From a virus, in IMG/VR virus record IMGVR_UViG_3300017757_000005, positions 1 to 61,677 of that record: a stretch of 61,677 bases of DNA; one strand, written 5' to 3'. Positions within the stretch are counted from its first letter, which is position 1. Each line of letters starts with the position of its first letter. The translations under genes were made by a program, and so were the position numbers. Below, one piece after another: positions 1-8,430 of this stretch. The notes beneath the pieces are model-generated. The model ran no database searches. It saw only the letters and a list, made by a program, of their open reading frames with translations, and was not told the origin of the DNA.

Positions 1-1112
1 CCATCGTCAGTTGGTACTGCGTGACTTTCATAAACTGGCTTTCCGAATCCCCATACAATATGTTCTACGACAGTAGCACAGTCATGGTCTTTTGAATGAC
101 AGTTTTCTCTTTCTTCGTTAGCAGTTTTTGCAGCACTAGCGAAATCTTTTTCTGTAGGTGCACCCTTCTCACCTTTTTTACGCATTTTTTCTCCTCGTTT
201 TCTTTTCATATTTATATTATGATACAGACCAGGACCTTTCTCGTCTATTGCTTCTTCTTTCTTGAATGCATTGGGAGCCATTCTCATATATTCATGCCTT
301 GCTTTTTTAATTTTGTCACTAATAGCATCAATATTCTTTCCTGCTTTTCTCATTTTATCTCTTTGGATAAGCATGGCTTTAAATGCTGCTGGCATTTCTT
401 CATCAAGTGATTCTTTGTTGAGCATTTTGCCATATTCTATTCTGGCTTTTTTAATTTTGTCACTAATAGAATCAATATTCTGTCCCATAGCTTTCATTCT
501 AGCTTTTTGGTCCAGCATTTTTCTCAAGTCACCATAGTTTCTGATTGTTTCATCAAGTGATTCTTTTTTCATACCACCTGCTTGAATTTTTTTCTTTTCA
601 GCTTCTATTTCTTTATCAACCACCATAGTGTTTTGACCCATTTTTCTCATGCGTTGCTTCTTTAGAAGTAGGTCTGAATATTTTGCATACTTGCCTTCAG
701 TTTTCATAGCTTTTTCTAATTCTTTAGCTTGACCTGAATGTGCTTTAGTTGCACCTTTTAATGCTTTTACTACATCTTTGACAACTTTCTTATCTTTATT
801 GTCAAGTTTTTCTCCCATGGTTATGCCTTTTGCTTTCTTAAGTTTTGCTTCCGCATCCCTTTTTACTTTGTTAGCTTTCTTTTGCATTTCCTTTGCTCTT
901 TCAGCAGAGGTCATAGGTTTCATCATGTCTTCGTTTTTGACAGCCTTAGAAACAGCTTTGCGTCTTTTGTGAAGATATTTGTCAGAAGCATCGACATCGC
1001 CATCGTTGTCGATATCCTTGTCTTTTCTATCTTTAAATTTTTTCTTTACAGCTTTTGAATTCACTGAATCCAATGCTTCCATAAACTCTTGATATCCTAA
1101 AACTTCTGACAT
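1..1112 (-). CDS. EF-hand-bearing, Lys/Met-rich repeat protein (3' end outside window)
   Basis: I read this frame from an ATG at 1112 to the window edge without a stop, about 370 residues, so the C-terminus is missing. The N-terminus reads MSEVLGYQEFMEALD, close to the T4 internal-protein capsid-targeting tag (MKTYQEFIAE). Residues 33-44 form a calcium-loop pattern (D33, D35, D37, G38, D39, D41, D44) followed by YLHKRRKAV. The middle carries about three copies of a basic unit built on RMRKMGQN...D.I...KI. It lies 11 nt after the acidic protein at 1124. Family: proteins with a DxDNDGDxDxxD loop plus LHKRRKA are common in marine T4-like phages, without known function. I infer a virion-internal or DNA-associated protein; confidence in the reading frame is high, in the role low. 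Confidence 0.75.
   Translation of the reverse strand, partial: MSEVLGYQEFMEALDSVNSKAVKKKFKDRKDKDIDNDGDVDASDKYLHKRRKAVSKAVKNEDMMKPMTSAERAKEMQKKANKVKRDAEAKLKKAKGITMGEKLDNKDKKVVKDVVKALKGATKAHSGQAKELEKAMKTEGKYAKYSDLLLKKQRMRKMGQNTMVVDKEIEAEKKKIQAGGMKKESLDETIRNYGDLRKMLDQKARMKAMGQNIDSISDKIKKARIEYGKMLNKESLDEEMPAAFKAMLIQRDKMRKAGKNIDAISDKIKKARHEYMRMAPNAFKKEEAIDEKGPGLYHNINMKRKRGEKMRKKGEKGAPTEKDFASAAKTANEERENCHSKDHDCATVVEHIVWGFGKPVYESHAVPTDD
301..484 (-). repeat. Duplicated coding segment in the EF-hand repeat protein
   Basis: Two roughly 40-base stretches (301-340 and 445-484) differ at only a few bases. Both encode a D-x-I-SDKIKKAR-type helix. A third, more diverged copy lies further upstream in the gene (about 590-690). 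The near identity at the DNA level points to recent tandem duplication inside the gene. Confidence 0.7.
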
Positions 1113-1123
1113 ATTAGTACCCT

Positions 1124-1366
1124 TTACTTAATTAAATTGTCTAGCTCTCTCACTGCTGCAGCTTGTAGTCTATCACCATAAGTTTTTGGTTGCTCTGCTG
1201 GTTTTTCTTCAGCAGGAGTTTCCTCAGCTTTTGGTTCTTCAGCAGGTACTTCAGCTGGAGTTTCAGCTTTTGGCTCTTCTGCTGGAGTTTCTACAGGTGC
1301 TTCAGTTTCCTGAGTAGCTTCTGGAGTTTCATTCTCTACAGCCACTTTCTCATCTTCATTAATCAT
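1124..1366 (-). CDS. Short acidic Pro/Glu-Ala repeat protein
   Basis: The protein is about 80 residues. It starts MINEDEK and then runs through repeated ETPAEEPKAE-type units before a short C-terminal helix ending RELDNLIK. I prefer the ATG at 1366 over the one at 1381, because AAGGAGA sits just before 1366 and nothing like it precedes 1381. The start overlaps the stop of the coiled-coil peptide at 1359. No family is recognised. The composition resembles disordered acidic linkers and the acidic tail of the gp67-like protein at 44829. A scaffold or prohead-core role is possible but only a guess. Confidence 0.65.
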   Translation of the reverse strand: MINEDEKVAVENETPEATQETEAPVETPAEEPKAETPAEVPAEEPKAEETPAEEKPAEQPKTYGDRLQAAAVRELDNLIK

Positions 1367-1490
1367 TTCGTTCTCCTTCATTGTTGAATTTACTATTATT
1401 TAGTTCTATTTTACTTTCTAGTTCTCGAATTTTACCTTCAAGTTCTAGTACTTTTTGCCTTTCGGACTCATATAATGCAAGATAATCCAT
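1359..1490 (-). CDS. 43-aa coiled-coil peptide
   Basis: ATG at 1490 to TAA at 1359 encodes MDYLALYESERQKVLELEGK and a further 23 residues rich in Glu, Lys and Leu in heptad-like spacing (LELEGKIRELESKIEL). Start and stop overlap both neighbours: TAATG with the gene above, and 8 nt with the acidic protein below, as elsewhere in this genome. There is no strong ribosome site, so translation would rely on coupling. No family recognised; a short dimeric coiled coil is the only structural statement I can make. Confidence 0.5.
   Translation of the reverse strand: MDYLALYESERQKVLELEGKIRELESKIELNNSKFNNEGERND
1397..1403 (-). promoter_or_regulatory. CTAAATA late-type promoter motif
   Basis: CTAAATA on the minus strand, about 30 nt before the start at 1366. 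It resembles the T4 late promoter TATAAATA. It lies inside the 43-aa ORF, so chance occurrence is possible. Confidence 0.3.
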
Positions 1491-2455
1491 TATTTGTTGT
1501 GTCCAACTGATAAATCATCGTCATCATCGTCTAAAAGGTCACGCAATTTTTTCTCTCTTTCCTCTTCTTCTTCGAGATATTTGTCTATATCAGTTTCCAT
1601 ACGATGCTTTTCATCAGTCCCTGCCATGAATTGTTTATAAGCAGAGTTGCCTGAATGTACTTCTTTACCATCTACTGTATCTGTAGTTGGTCTAAAGATA
1701 ATATCTTCTTCGTCGAATTCAGGTATAGGATAAGGCATATTATCATTTTCGATCTTATACTTAATAACTTCAAAGATATCTCTAAGGGTTTTGACCCACA
1801 TAATCTCAGTATTTTCGATTTGGGCACCAAGCATATCCTCAGCATCCATAATTAGTTCGATAGCATCAAGCGAATCAATATCTAAATCCCTTACGAGGTG
1901 AGCATCCATACCACCAGCTTCCATAATCTCAGATACTTCTAGCTGTTTAATCTCAGCCAAACCTTCAATAATTTTTTTCTCAAACTCTTCTTCTGATAAG
2001 AATTTAACATAGTGTACTTGAACAGCTTGTCCTTCGGTAATTGTCAACCTTTTATTTTCATCAATCTCTTGTTTATTTTCTTTTAGCCATTCTTGAGCAC
2101 CTTCTAAATTATTATCGCCAATCTGTTCAATCGCCCAATCTACTTTGGATTTGTCAGTTGTTTTAGCAGTTGCTTCCTTATATTTCTCATAATCCTCTAG
2201 TTGTTTTTCTCTAGTAGGAATAGCCATACCCATAACTCTTTTAAGCACACCCTCAGGAAGAGGTGCATTAGGATCTGTACTGTAAGGATTTACACTAGGG
2301 TTTGATTCTGTAGGTTTTGTCAACCCACTTTTCATTTCTTCCTCTAGTTGTTTTTGTTGTGCCAGATGTTCTTCTACATCTGCTTCGTTGATAAGTTCAT
2401 CCCATTGTTCGTCAGTTTCTGGGATGTCCACTGGACCATTCTTTTCACTACTCAT
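1490..2455 (-). CDS. Phage protein with an internal acyl-carrier-protein domain
   Basis: This is a 321-residue acidic protein. Residues about 157-236 match the four-helix acyl carrier protein fold: a first helix EEFEKKIIEGLAEIK, then DLDIDSLDAIELIMDAEDML, where D194-S195-L196 is the DSL phosphopantetheine site, then a final helix TLRDIFEVIKYKI. E. coli AcpP has the equivalent LGADSLDTVELVMALEEEF. The N-terminal 150 residues and the C-terminal tail (ending in Glu and Asp runs) are not ACP-like. The ribosome site GTGGAG precedes the ATG. It sits among proteins with capsid-targeting-like N-termini, and INE at residues 22-24 could be a prohead-protease site. The ACP assignment is strong; whether S195 is modified, and with what partner, is unknown. 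Confidence 0.8.
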   Translation of the reverse strand: MSSEKNGPVDIPETDEQWDELINEADVEEHLAQQKQLEEEMKSGLTKPTESNPSVNPYSTDPNAPLPEGVLKRVMGMAIPTREKQLEDYEKYKEATAKTTDKSKVDWAIEQIGDNNLEGAQEWLKENKQEIDENKRLTITEGQAVQVHYVKFLSEEEFEKKIIEGLAEIKQLEVSEIMEAGGMDAHLVRDLDIDSLDAIELIMDAEDMLGAQIENTEIMWVKTLRDIFEVIKYKIENDNMPYPIPEFDEEDIIFRPTTDTVDGKEVHSGNSAYKQFMAGTDEKHRMETDIDKYLEEEEEREKKLRDLLDDDDDDLSVGHNK

Positions 2456-2479
2456 ATTATCTCCACTTTGTTAATGTAA

Positions 2480-2827
2480 TTAACTATTTACTTTGGCACC
2501 TGCTCTCCACTGATAGCATGACCAATATTTCGCTTTCCATTTTGGACCTGGATTATCACACCCATGTCTTGCTCTGAAACTTTTTCTCCTTTTAGGATCG
2601 TCCCTTTTAATACTTAGGTTCGGATCTCCGAATCGTACAACAACGACATTACCTTTTGGACCTTTTACATATACCTTAAATTTTTTGTTAGGATTTTCAG
2701 AAGTACGAATAGGATCGTTAAGTGTGACAGTTTTGCCTTGATACTTAGCTTCTTCTAATGTAGGAAGTTCCATAGCTTCGCATACTGCGTCTATGTTATC
2801 TTCTCTATGTTCCTTAAAAGTTTTCAT
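2480..2827 (-). CDS. Conserved phage protein with FGDP/KRDDPxRRKSFRARH motif
   Basis: The protein has 115 residues. After a tag-like N-terminus (MKTFKEHREDN) and a TLEE sequence that fits an LxE prohead-protease cut, there is a compact basic domain. Its hallmarks are KGPKGNVVVVRFGDPNLSIKR, then RRKSFRARHGC, then PKWKAKYWSCYQW with two spaced Cys residues. I recognise this motif series from many tailed phages, often near capsid genes, but know no function. TAATG joins it to the 1326-aa gene above. I infer a nucleic-acid-binding or capsid-associated protein on charge and tag; this is weak. Confidence 0.7.
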   Translation of the reverse strand: MKTFKEHREDNIDAVCEAMELPTLEEAKYQGKTVTLNDPIRTSENPNKKFKVYVKGPKGNVVVVRFGDPNLSIKRDDPKRRKSFRARHGCDNPGPKWKAKYWSCYQWRAGAKVNS

Positions 2828-5800
2828 TATTTTTTCCTAACTCCACCATATGCTTTACCAGTTGCCCCACCATAACCTTTTTTACTTTTAGATCTTTGAC
2901 CAACATAGTTGCCTACAGTTTTACGACCTGTTTGTTTTTTGGCAGTTCTAATTCTACCACCAGCCAGTGCCGATTTAAATTTTTGAGCAGGTTTTACAGA
3001 TTTTCTACCATGTAGTCTTTTCTTTTCCATCTGCCTAACACGAGGTGCTAGTTTTAGGGCAATCCTTTTTACTACATGACGCATTTTAGCGATTCTTGCT
3101 TCGGCTCTTTCCCTTTCACCTACAGATAGTTGATTAGGTGCCTTTTTAAAGAATCTTCTTTTCAGTAATTTTACTGCTAATCTTCTTGCTCTACTATTTA
3201 TAACCTGTGTAGAAGAGTGTCGTCTAAGAGCGATTCGTAAACTTCTTGCTCTCCTTGCCTTAGTTCTTCTAACTCTTACTCGGTTTTTAATTCTTTCAGT
3301 TCTACTTAGTACTTCGTTCAGCTGTTGTTCTAAATCACCCTCAAGATATTCAAAGTTTTCTTGAGTGACTTCGCCTTCTTCATCTTCAACTTCTAATGCT
3401 AGTTCTTCATCATCATATAAGTCAAAGATATCTAGTTTACCATTTATTGGATCTTGCTCAGGGTCAAACATATTGACCACATTTTCGATTTCATCATCGT
3501 TAAGATCGTCAAGCATTGCGTCAGCTTTTGGGTCAGCTACAAATACTTCTAAATCATATGGGTCGTCAGACTTAGGTGTTCCTGATTTTTTTTTAATCTT
3601 ATCAGCTTTTGGTTTATCTTCAGTTTCTACTGGCTTATCGATTTCTATTTTAGTCATCGGTTCGCCATCAGCTTCTTCTTTCATAGCCATCTTAGTAGCT
3701 GTAGCATACATTACATCTTTATAATCTTTACCATATCGCTTTTTAAAATCAGCAGTTTTATCTTTCATGCCCTTAACGATATCTTCTCGTTTTTTCATTT
3801 GGGCATCAGTCATTTCCTTTTCTTCTGGTATATCGCCATAAGTTTCACATGGGTCTTTGCCACACCCACAGTTCTTTTTTTGTTCTTTTAATTCAACATC
3901 GCCTTTTTTCTTTTTCTTATTTGGCTCTACTTCATCACTCATTGCTGACCTTGCTTTATCTGCAAGATCTTTATCAGCTTTGCCCCAAGTTCCTTTACCT
4001 TTACCAATGAAACTATTTACACGAGCGAGTGCCCATTGTTGTTGAGATGCTCCTGGACGATGCCCTGTACCATATGCAGCCATTCCTCTTTTGTAAACCT
4101 GCATTAATATACCTTTAGGAATACCAGACTTCTTAGCTTTCTTTGCTACAGCTGTGTTTTCTTCTAACCAATCTTCATCGATAACTTGTTTCATTATCTT
4201 TTCATCGCGAGTAGCTTTACTGTCAACTTCCATAGTGCCATCTACTTTTCTCTTTTCAATACCACCAGCTAGTTTTAACATCTTTTTGTAATCTTGGTAA
4301 GACATAATAGACTTAGCAATATTAAAATTACTAGAAGGATCTACTTCATCTACACTTGGTCGTTTTACTTCCCATATTTTCTGCTCATTAGCACCCTCTA
4401 CTCCAGGAAGATTTTTCATTCTATCTTTACACTTTTTATATTCAGCATAAAGTTCATCAAACTCTTTTGACCCTTTATCAGCTTTCGCCATTTTCTTTTT
4501 AGTCATAGCCATACGCATCATAAGTTCTGCTCTTAGACCTTGCCTAACTTTACGAGTGACATTTTTACCTACACCCATGATACCATCTTTGCCTTCAGAC
4601 TCTTCTTTCTTCACTCCAGGTTTTGTTTCCCTGTTTTTCTTCTGAGCATCTTGAGTTCTAGCACGATCCATCATTTTATCATGCTTCATTTTATCTGCTT
4701 CTTTTTCTTTTTTAATTCTTTCTTTTGTGGCTTTTACATCTTCATCCCAGAAAGCTGTTAAATCTTCAATAGTTTTTAACCATGCTTCGTTTTGTTCTTC
4801 TGGGTCGCCATACTTTTTATGGTATTTAAGTGTATGTTTAGATTTTTTTGTTTTCTTAAAATCGCCTTTTTTATCTAGATCTCCAGCAGCAGGATCGTAC
4901 TTGGTAGGATCGCTATCATCTTTTTTAGAATCTTTTTCAAACTCTGCCTTCCTTGCTTTTTTATCTTTAGAAGATACACCTTTATAATATTGGTCAGCTT
5001 CATCCATAGGATTCTTTACACCACGAAGTGGTTCATCTCTACCAGACTTCTTAGCTTTAGGATCTTCTTTATTAGCAACAGAATCCCAGTTTGATAATGT
5101 ATCTTTTAGAGATTTCATGGATTTACCCATACCTCTTGACACATTTAATTTTTGAGCAGGTCTTCTTAGCGAATCGTATTTGTTTAAGATTCCTTCAGAT
5201 GCTCCAGGAGACATTTTACCTTTTGAGCCATCATTAAATTCGAATGTATAATTACCTTTTAGATTAATATTTTTTCTAAGTTGTAATACGATAGGATCTA
5301 CACCTGAGCCAGATACTTCGCTCATAAAATCTTTAAATGATTTGTTTTCTACTGCGAACTTCCCTTGTCTCATAATAGCTGGTAAATATTGACGATCGTA
5401 ATCTATTCCTGCAGTTTTAGCAGTCTGTAGCATTTTCTTTACGATTTCAGCAAACTCAGGAGTGACTCTTTTTGTTCTTAGTTTTCTAAGACCAAAGTTT
5501 ATAAGTTGAGTTGGGTTTGACATTTTCTCAGGGTTATCAACACCCATTGAACCAGCAATAATTCTAGCGACCTTAATCCTATCAGCAGAAGTAAATCTAA
5601 ATTTATTCTGTGGGTCAATTTTTAAGTTCTTTTGTTCTTCTAAATCTTTTCTCATATTTGGTTCCTTAGAGAGTAAGTCAGCCAAGTCGGCATTTATTTG
5701 GTCTAAGTAGTCATGTCTTTCTAACTCTCCTATATTATTTAGGGAGTCTGACAATTTCATTTTTATGATAGAATCAGCACCAACTTCTTCCATTAGTGCG

Positions 5801-6807
5801 TATCCTCTAGACTTAGCTTCCTCTAATATCTTTAATGACTGGTCGACAAGTTTTAAGCATGTAAGCACAGCAACAGGATCTTTATCACTTTCAAATAAAT
5901 CTAGAAACTTATCTTTTATTTCGTAGTAATTATGGAAGTGTTCTGTAGTAAACCCTTTAAATACCAATTCATCATTATAATGATAGTCATTTACAGTATT
6001 AGTTTCGGCGATCTGACGAACTTCGTGTAGCCATTTTTTGGATACATTGCCATCTTCGTCAGATACACTAATATAATTTGCCCCACGATCCATAACTTCA
6101 TATACACCATCAGCGTCTTCAACTACTGCTCCGACATTAAATATCTTCTTCGCTACATAATCTTCTCTTAGTTGAGATGTTGGTAGAATTACTTCTTCTC
6201 TAATTGGTGGCAGACCCATGCCTTTGCGTACTTCGTTAAATAATCTTTTACTATCAGCCATAGTCATTCTACGAGGGATACCTCGTTTGAAGTCAGTAAA
6301 TTTACCAGAACTGGCAGCAGTTCTCATTTTAGTAGCTGACATTCCCTCAGCCATATCTGAGTCAGGGTCTCTACGACCAGAAGATAATACAGTTATCTTA
6401 TCAAAGTTGTAATCTTTACCATTATATTGGTTGAGTAATCTCTTGTATTCAGCAATCCTATCACTACCAGCAATAAGTGTTAGTTCAGTAATCTTTTCTT
6501 TTGTATTGAGATACTTTGCTACTTCTATAATTGTTCTTTGATTAGGCGACTTCGTTGGCACGAAAGGAGCGTTCACACCGAACATCCTTTTCATGTAATA
6601 AATTTTGCGTTCTTGTTTTAGTGGGTTTTTCTTTTTGTCTTCAGTAGCTGTGACATATATTTTGGAGGGACTGCCTTTTGAACGAGCATACTGGGTCACC
6701 TTATTGATAAGTAATTCGTGACCAGTGGTTGGAGGATTAAATCTTCCAAACCCTATGACCATTTTTTTAGCAGGCACTTCATTAAGAAGTGTTTTAAAGT
6801 CTTTCAT
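2827..6807 (-). CDS. 1326-aa mosaic protein: nucleotidyltransferase domain plus virion-associated modules
   Basis: Residues 1-10 (MKDFKTLLNE) look like a capsid-targeting tag ending in an LxE cut site. Residues 15-180 form an adenylyl/cytidylyltransferase domain: GRFNPPTTGH at 21-30 holds the TxGH nucleotide motif and MSATKMR at 156-162 replaces the ISxTxxR motif. Residues 489-497 (KSFKDFMSE) repeat the tag internally, suggesting an old fusion. Later modules include GIPKGILMQVYKRGMAAYGT...WALARVNSF (about 920-960), a Cys cluster NCGCGKDPC, and MKKREDIV...YATATKMAMK. The last 150 residues are strongly Arg/Lys-rich. Such mosaics occur in marine T4-like phages. Protease processing into several packaged proteins is my inference; the substrate of the transferase is unknown. 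Confidence 0.75.
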   Translation of the reverse strand: MKDFKTLLNEVPAKKMVIGFGRFNPPTTGHELLINKVTQYARSKGSPSKIYVTATEDKKKNPLKQERKIYYMKRMFGVNAPFVPTKSPNQRTIIEVAKYLNTKEKITELTLIAGSDRIAEYKRLLNQYNGKDYNFDKITVLSSGRRDPDSDMAEGMSATKMRTAASSGKFTDFKRGIPRRMTMADSKRLFNEVRKGMGLPPIREEVILPTSQLREDYVAKKIFNVGAVVEDADGVYEVMDRGANYISVSDEDGNVSKKWLHEVRQIAETNTVNDYHYNDELVFKGFTTEHFHNYYEIKDKFLDLFESDKDPVAVLTCLKLVDQSLKILEEAKSRGYALMEEVGADSIIKMKLSDSLNNIGELERHDYLDQINADLADLLSKEPNMRKDLEEQKNLKIDPQNKFRFTSADRIKVARIIAGSMGVDNPEKMSNPTQLINFGLRKLRTKRVTPEFAEIVKKMLQTAKTAGIDYDRQYLPAIMRQGKFAVENKSFKDFMSEVSGSGVDPIVLQLRKNINLKGNYTFEFNDGSKGKMSPGASEGILNKYDSLRRPAQKLNVSRGMGKSMKSLKDTLSNWDSVANKEDPKAKKSGRDEPLRGVKNPMDEADQYYKGVSSKDKKARKAEFEKDSKKDDSDPTKYDPAAGDLDKKGDFKKTKKSKHTLKYHKKYGDPEEQNEAWLKTIEDLTAFWDEDVKATKERIKKEKEADKMKHDKMMDRARTQDAQKKNRETKPGVKKEESEGKDGIMGVGKNVTRKVRQGLRAELMMRMAMTKKKMAKADKGSKEFDELYAEYKKCKDRMKNLPGVEGANEQKIWEVKRPSVDEVDPSSNFNIAKSIMSYQDYKKMLKLAGGIEKRKVDGTMEVDSKATRDEKIMKQVIDEDWLEENTAVAKKAKKSGIPKGILMQVYKRGMAAYGTGHRPGASQQQWALARVNSFIGKGKGTWGKADKDLADKARSAMSDEVEPNKKKKKGDVELKEQKKNCGCGKDPCETYGDIPEEKEMTDAQMKKREDIVKGMKDKTADFKKRYGKDYKDVMYATATKMAMKEEADGEPMTKIEIDKPVETEDKPKADKIKKKSGTPKSDDPYDLEVFVADPKADAMLDDLNDDEIENVVNMFDPEQDPINGKLDIFDLYDDEELALEVEDEEGEVTQENFEYLEGDLEQQLNEVLSRTERIKNRVRVRRTKARRARSLRIALRRHSSTQVINSRARRLAVKLLKRRFFKKAPNQLSVGERERAEARIAKMRHVVKRIALKLAPRVRQMEKKRLHGRKSVKPAQKFKSALAGGRIRTAKKQTGRKTVGNYVGQRSKSKKGYGGATGKAYGGVRKK

Positions 6808-6836
6808 TTATTTGTCCCATCGATTAAATATACCTA

Positions 6837-6843
6837 TATTTAG
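6837..6843 (-). promoter_or_regulatory. CTAAATA late-type promoter motif before the 1326-aa gene
   Basis: CTAAATA lies in the short intergenic space, 29 nt before the ATG at 6807. It is embedded in CCTAAATATAGG, a small palindrome. A T4-late-like promoter for the mosaic protein is plausible. Confidence 0.4.
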
Positions 6844-6847
6844 GTAT

Positions 6848-8095
6848 TTATTTATTCCAACCTTTCAATATTTCAGGAGAAAAATTCAGGCGAGAGAACT
6901 CAAGTCTATCTACCAGTTTTACAGCTTTCCCTGACATCTTGTCAATAGCCACATAACCCTCAACTCCTGTCACTTTAAACCCATTGCGAGTCCTTACAAA
7001 AGTTTTCATAGATCCAATTTGGTTCATTTTATTGATTAGTGTTTGCTTTGCATCCACCATCATATTCATCAGCTTAAATATCTCAACGATTTTTTGTTTG
7101 TCATTTATAAAAAATGACAGTACATCATTCTTTTTAGCTTTCCAAGTATTCTTACCAGCTTCAGTTTTCTTGCTATCTATTTCTTTCTTATACTTGTTAG
7201 CAATATAATGAAACATTTGCGTCACATGCTGGCTTGGGTTGGTAATCCTTTTCCCTGCTTTTATCTTAGTATTGTTAAATGCCTTGATATTGATAAGCAA
7301 ATCTTTATTAGCATTAATACTGTTCAATATATTAGCATTTACTTTTCTAAACTGAGTACCGATAGCAGATAGTTGCTTAGTAAACTCAGCTGTTTCTTTA
7401 GCAGTCATAGATGCTTGACCTGATACATCTTTATAAGTAGCATCATCAAACCAAACATCGCCACCTAGTATTCCAGGTTGTTTCATTTTCTTAGCAATGT
7501 TTTTACCAAACGATGCTCTAAGAGTATCGAATGTATTTCCAGTATATTCAGTATGCCAGACGATACCCATATGAGCACGACGAATAACATTTGATAATCC
7601 TGATATAGCAGGAACAGCATAGACGATAGTATTAGGTTGAAAAGTCACCATAGACTGACCATCTATATCTTTTAATTTTAAGTCATTACGACCTGCCCAC
7701 ATTAAGTCTCCTTGAAAGATACCACGATCTGGTAGAATCTTGGGTAAATATTTCAAGCAAATTAATAGCTTTGCTTGTAAGTCCCCAGATGTATCTTTCT
7801 TAACATCGGCAGGTGTATAATAAACTTTAGGATCTTTATTGAAGATACCTTTTTTAGCAACAAACTTTTTTCCATTTCTAGGATCTGTACCAGCAAAGAT
7901 TGCTGGGGCACCATCCCATTTTACTGTAGCATTTACTTTGTTTGATGATTTACCAGCCAACATATCACGCATACCTTGCATGAAATTAATTGCTCGTCTA
8001 GCACCAGCGACACCCTCGTCAAAGAGGATGTCTTCAATATGTTCCATATGAACATTTTTTTGCTCAGTAATTAATGTCTTAAATGATTTTACCAT
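6848..8095 (-). CDS. Ligase/nucleotidyltransferase-superfamily-like protein (DUF6267-like)
   Basis: The 415-residue protein starts MVKSFKTLITEQ, a tag-like N-terminus with an ITE cut site. The core reads like a covalent nucleotidyltransferase: K59-W-D61-G62 matches motif I (KxDG), FVAKKG follows at 78-83, FQGDLMW at 127-133 resembles motif III, and near the C-terminus GVEGYVA then AVKLVDR resemble motifs IV and V of DNA/RNA ligases. I believe it belongs to the phage family called DUF6267, from memory. It overlaps the gene above by 7 nt. ATP-dependent nucleic-acid joining or capping is an inference from motif order only. Packaging in the capsid is suggested by the tag. Confidence 0.65.
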   Translation of the reverse strand: MVKSFKTLITEQKNVHMEHIEDILFDEGVAGARRAINFMQGMRDMLAGKSSNKVNATVKWDGAPAIFAGTDPRNGKKFVAKKGIFNKDPKVYYTPADVKKDTSGDLQAKLLICLKYLPKILPDRGIFQGDLMWAGRNDLKLKDIDGQSMVTFQPNTIVYAVPAISGLSNVIRRAHMGIVWHTEYTGNTFDTLRASFGKNIAKKMKQPGILGGDVWFDDATYKDVSGQASMTAKETAEFTKQLSAIGTQFRKVNANILNSINANKDLLINIKAFNNTKIKAGKRITNPSQHVTQMFHYIANKYKKEIDSKKTEAGKNTWKAKKNDVLSFFINDKQKIVEIFKLMNMMVDAKQTLINKMNQIGSMKTFVRTRNGFKVTGVEGYVAIDKMSGKAVKLVDRLEFSRLNFSPEILKGWNK

Positions 8096-8430
8096 TTTTC
8101 GTTGTATATTAACTCCCCTGTTTCATAATCCCAGCCATTAGTTTTATAGAATTCTTTATCACCTCGAGCAGTCACTCTCATCATCTCTTGGCTAGGTGGA
8201 TGAGAAACTGTCATAGGATCGTGGTCAGTACCAACATACTTGAATGCTTTAGATCCTTCCGAGTAGCCACCTTGTCCTTCTAGTTTCATAGGTGGTACAT
8301 GGTCAAACTCATATTTACATTCAAGTGGTGGGTCAAACTTTACTGAGTATTTACCAATATCTAAATTAGTACCATAGATATAATCACCATTATCCATTTT
8401 CATGTATAACATTTCGTGTACTTGTGCCAT
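8089..8430 (-). CDS. Unknown 113-aa protein
   Basis: No family recognised. The protein starts MAQVHEMLYMKMDNGDYIYG and contains alternating hydrophobic stretches (KYSVKFDPPLECKYEFDHV) suggestive of a small beta-rich fold, ending in an acidic/aromatic tail. TAATG links it to the gene above and it overlaps the ligase-like gene below by 7 nt, so it belongs to the same translationally coupled operon that starts at the promoter near 9033. Confidence 0.6.
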   Translation of the reverse strand: MAQVHEMLYMKMDNGDYIYGTNLDIGKYSVKFDPPLECKYEFDHVPPMKLEGQGGYSEGSKAFKYVGTDHDPMTVSHPPSQEMMRVTARGDKEFYKTNGWDYETGELIYNEKW

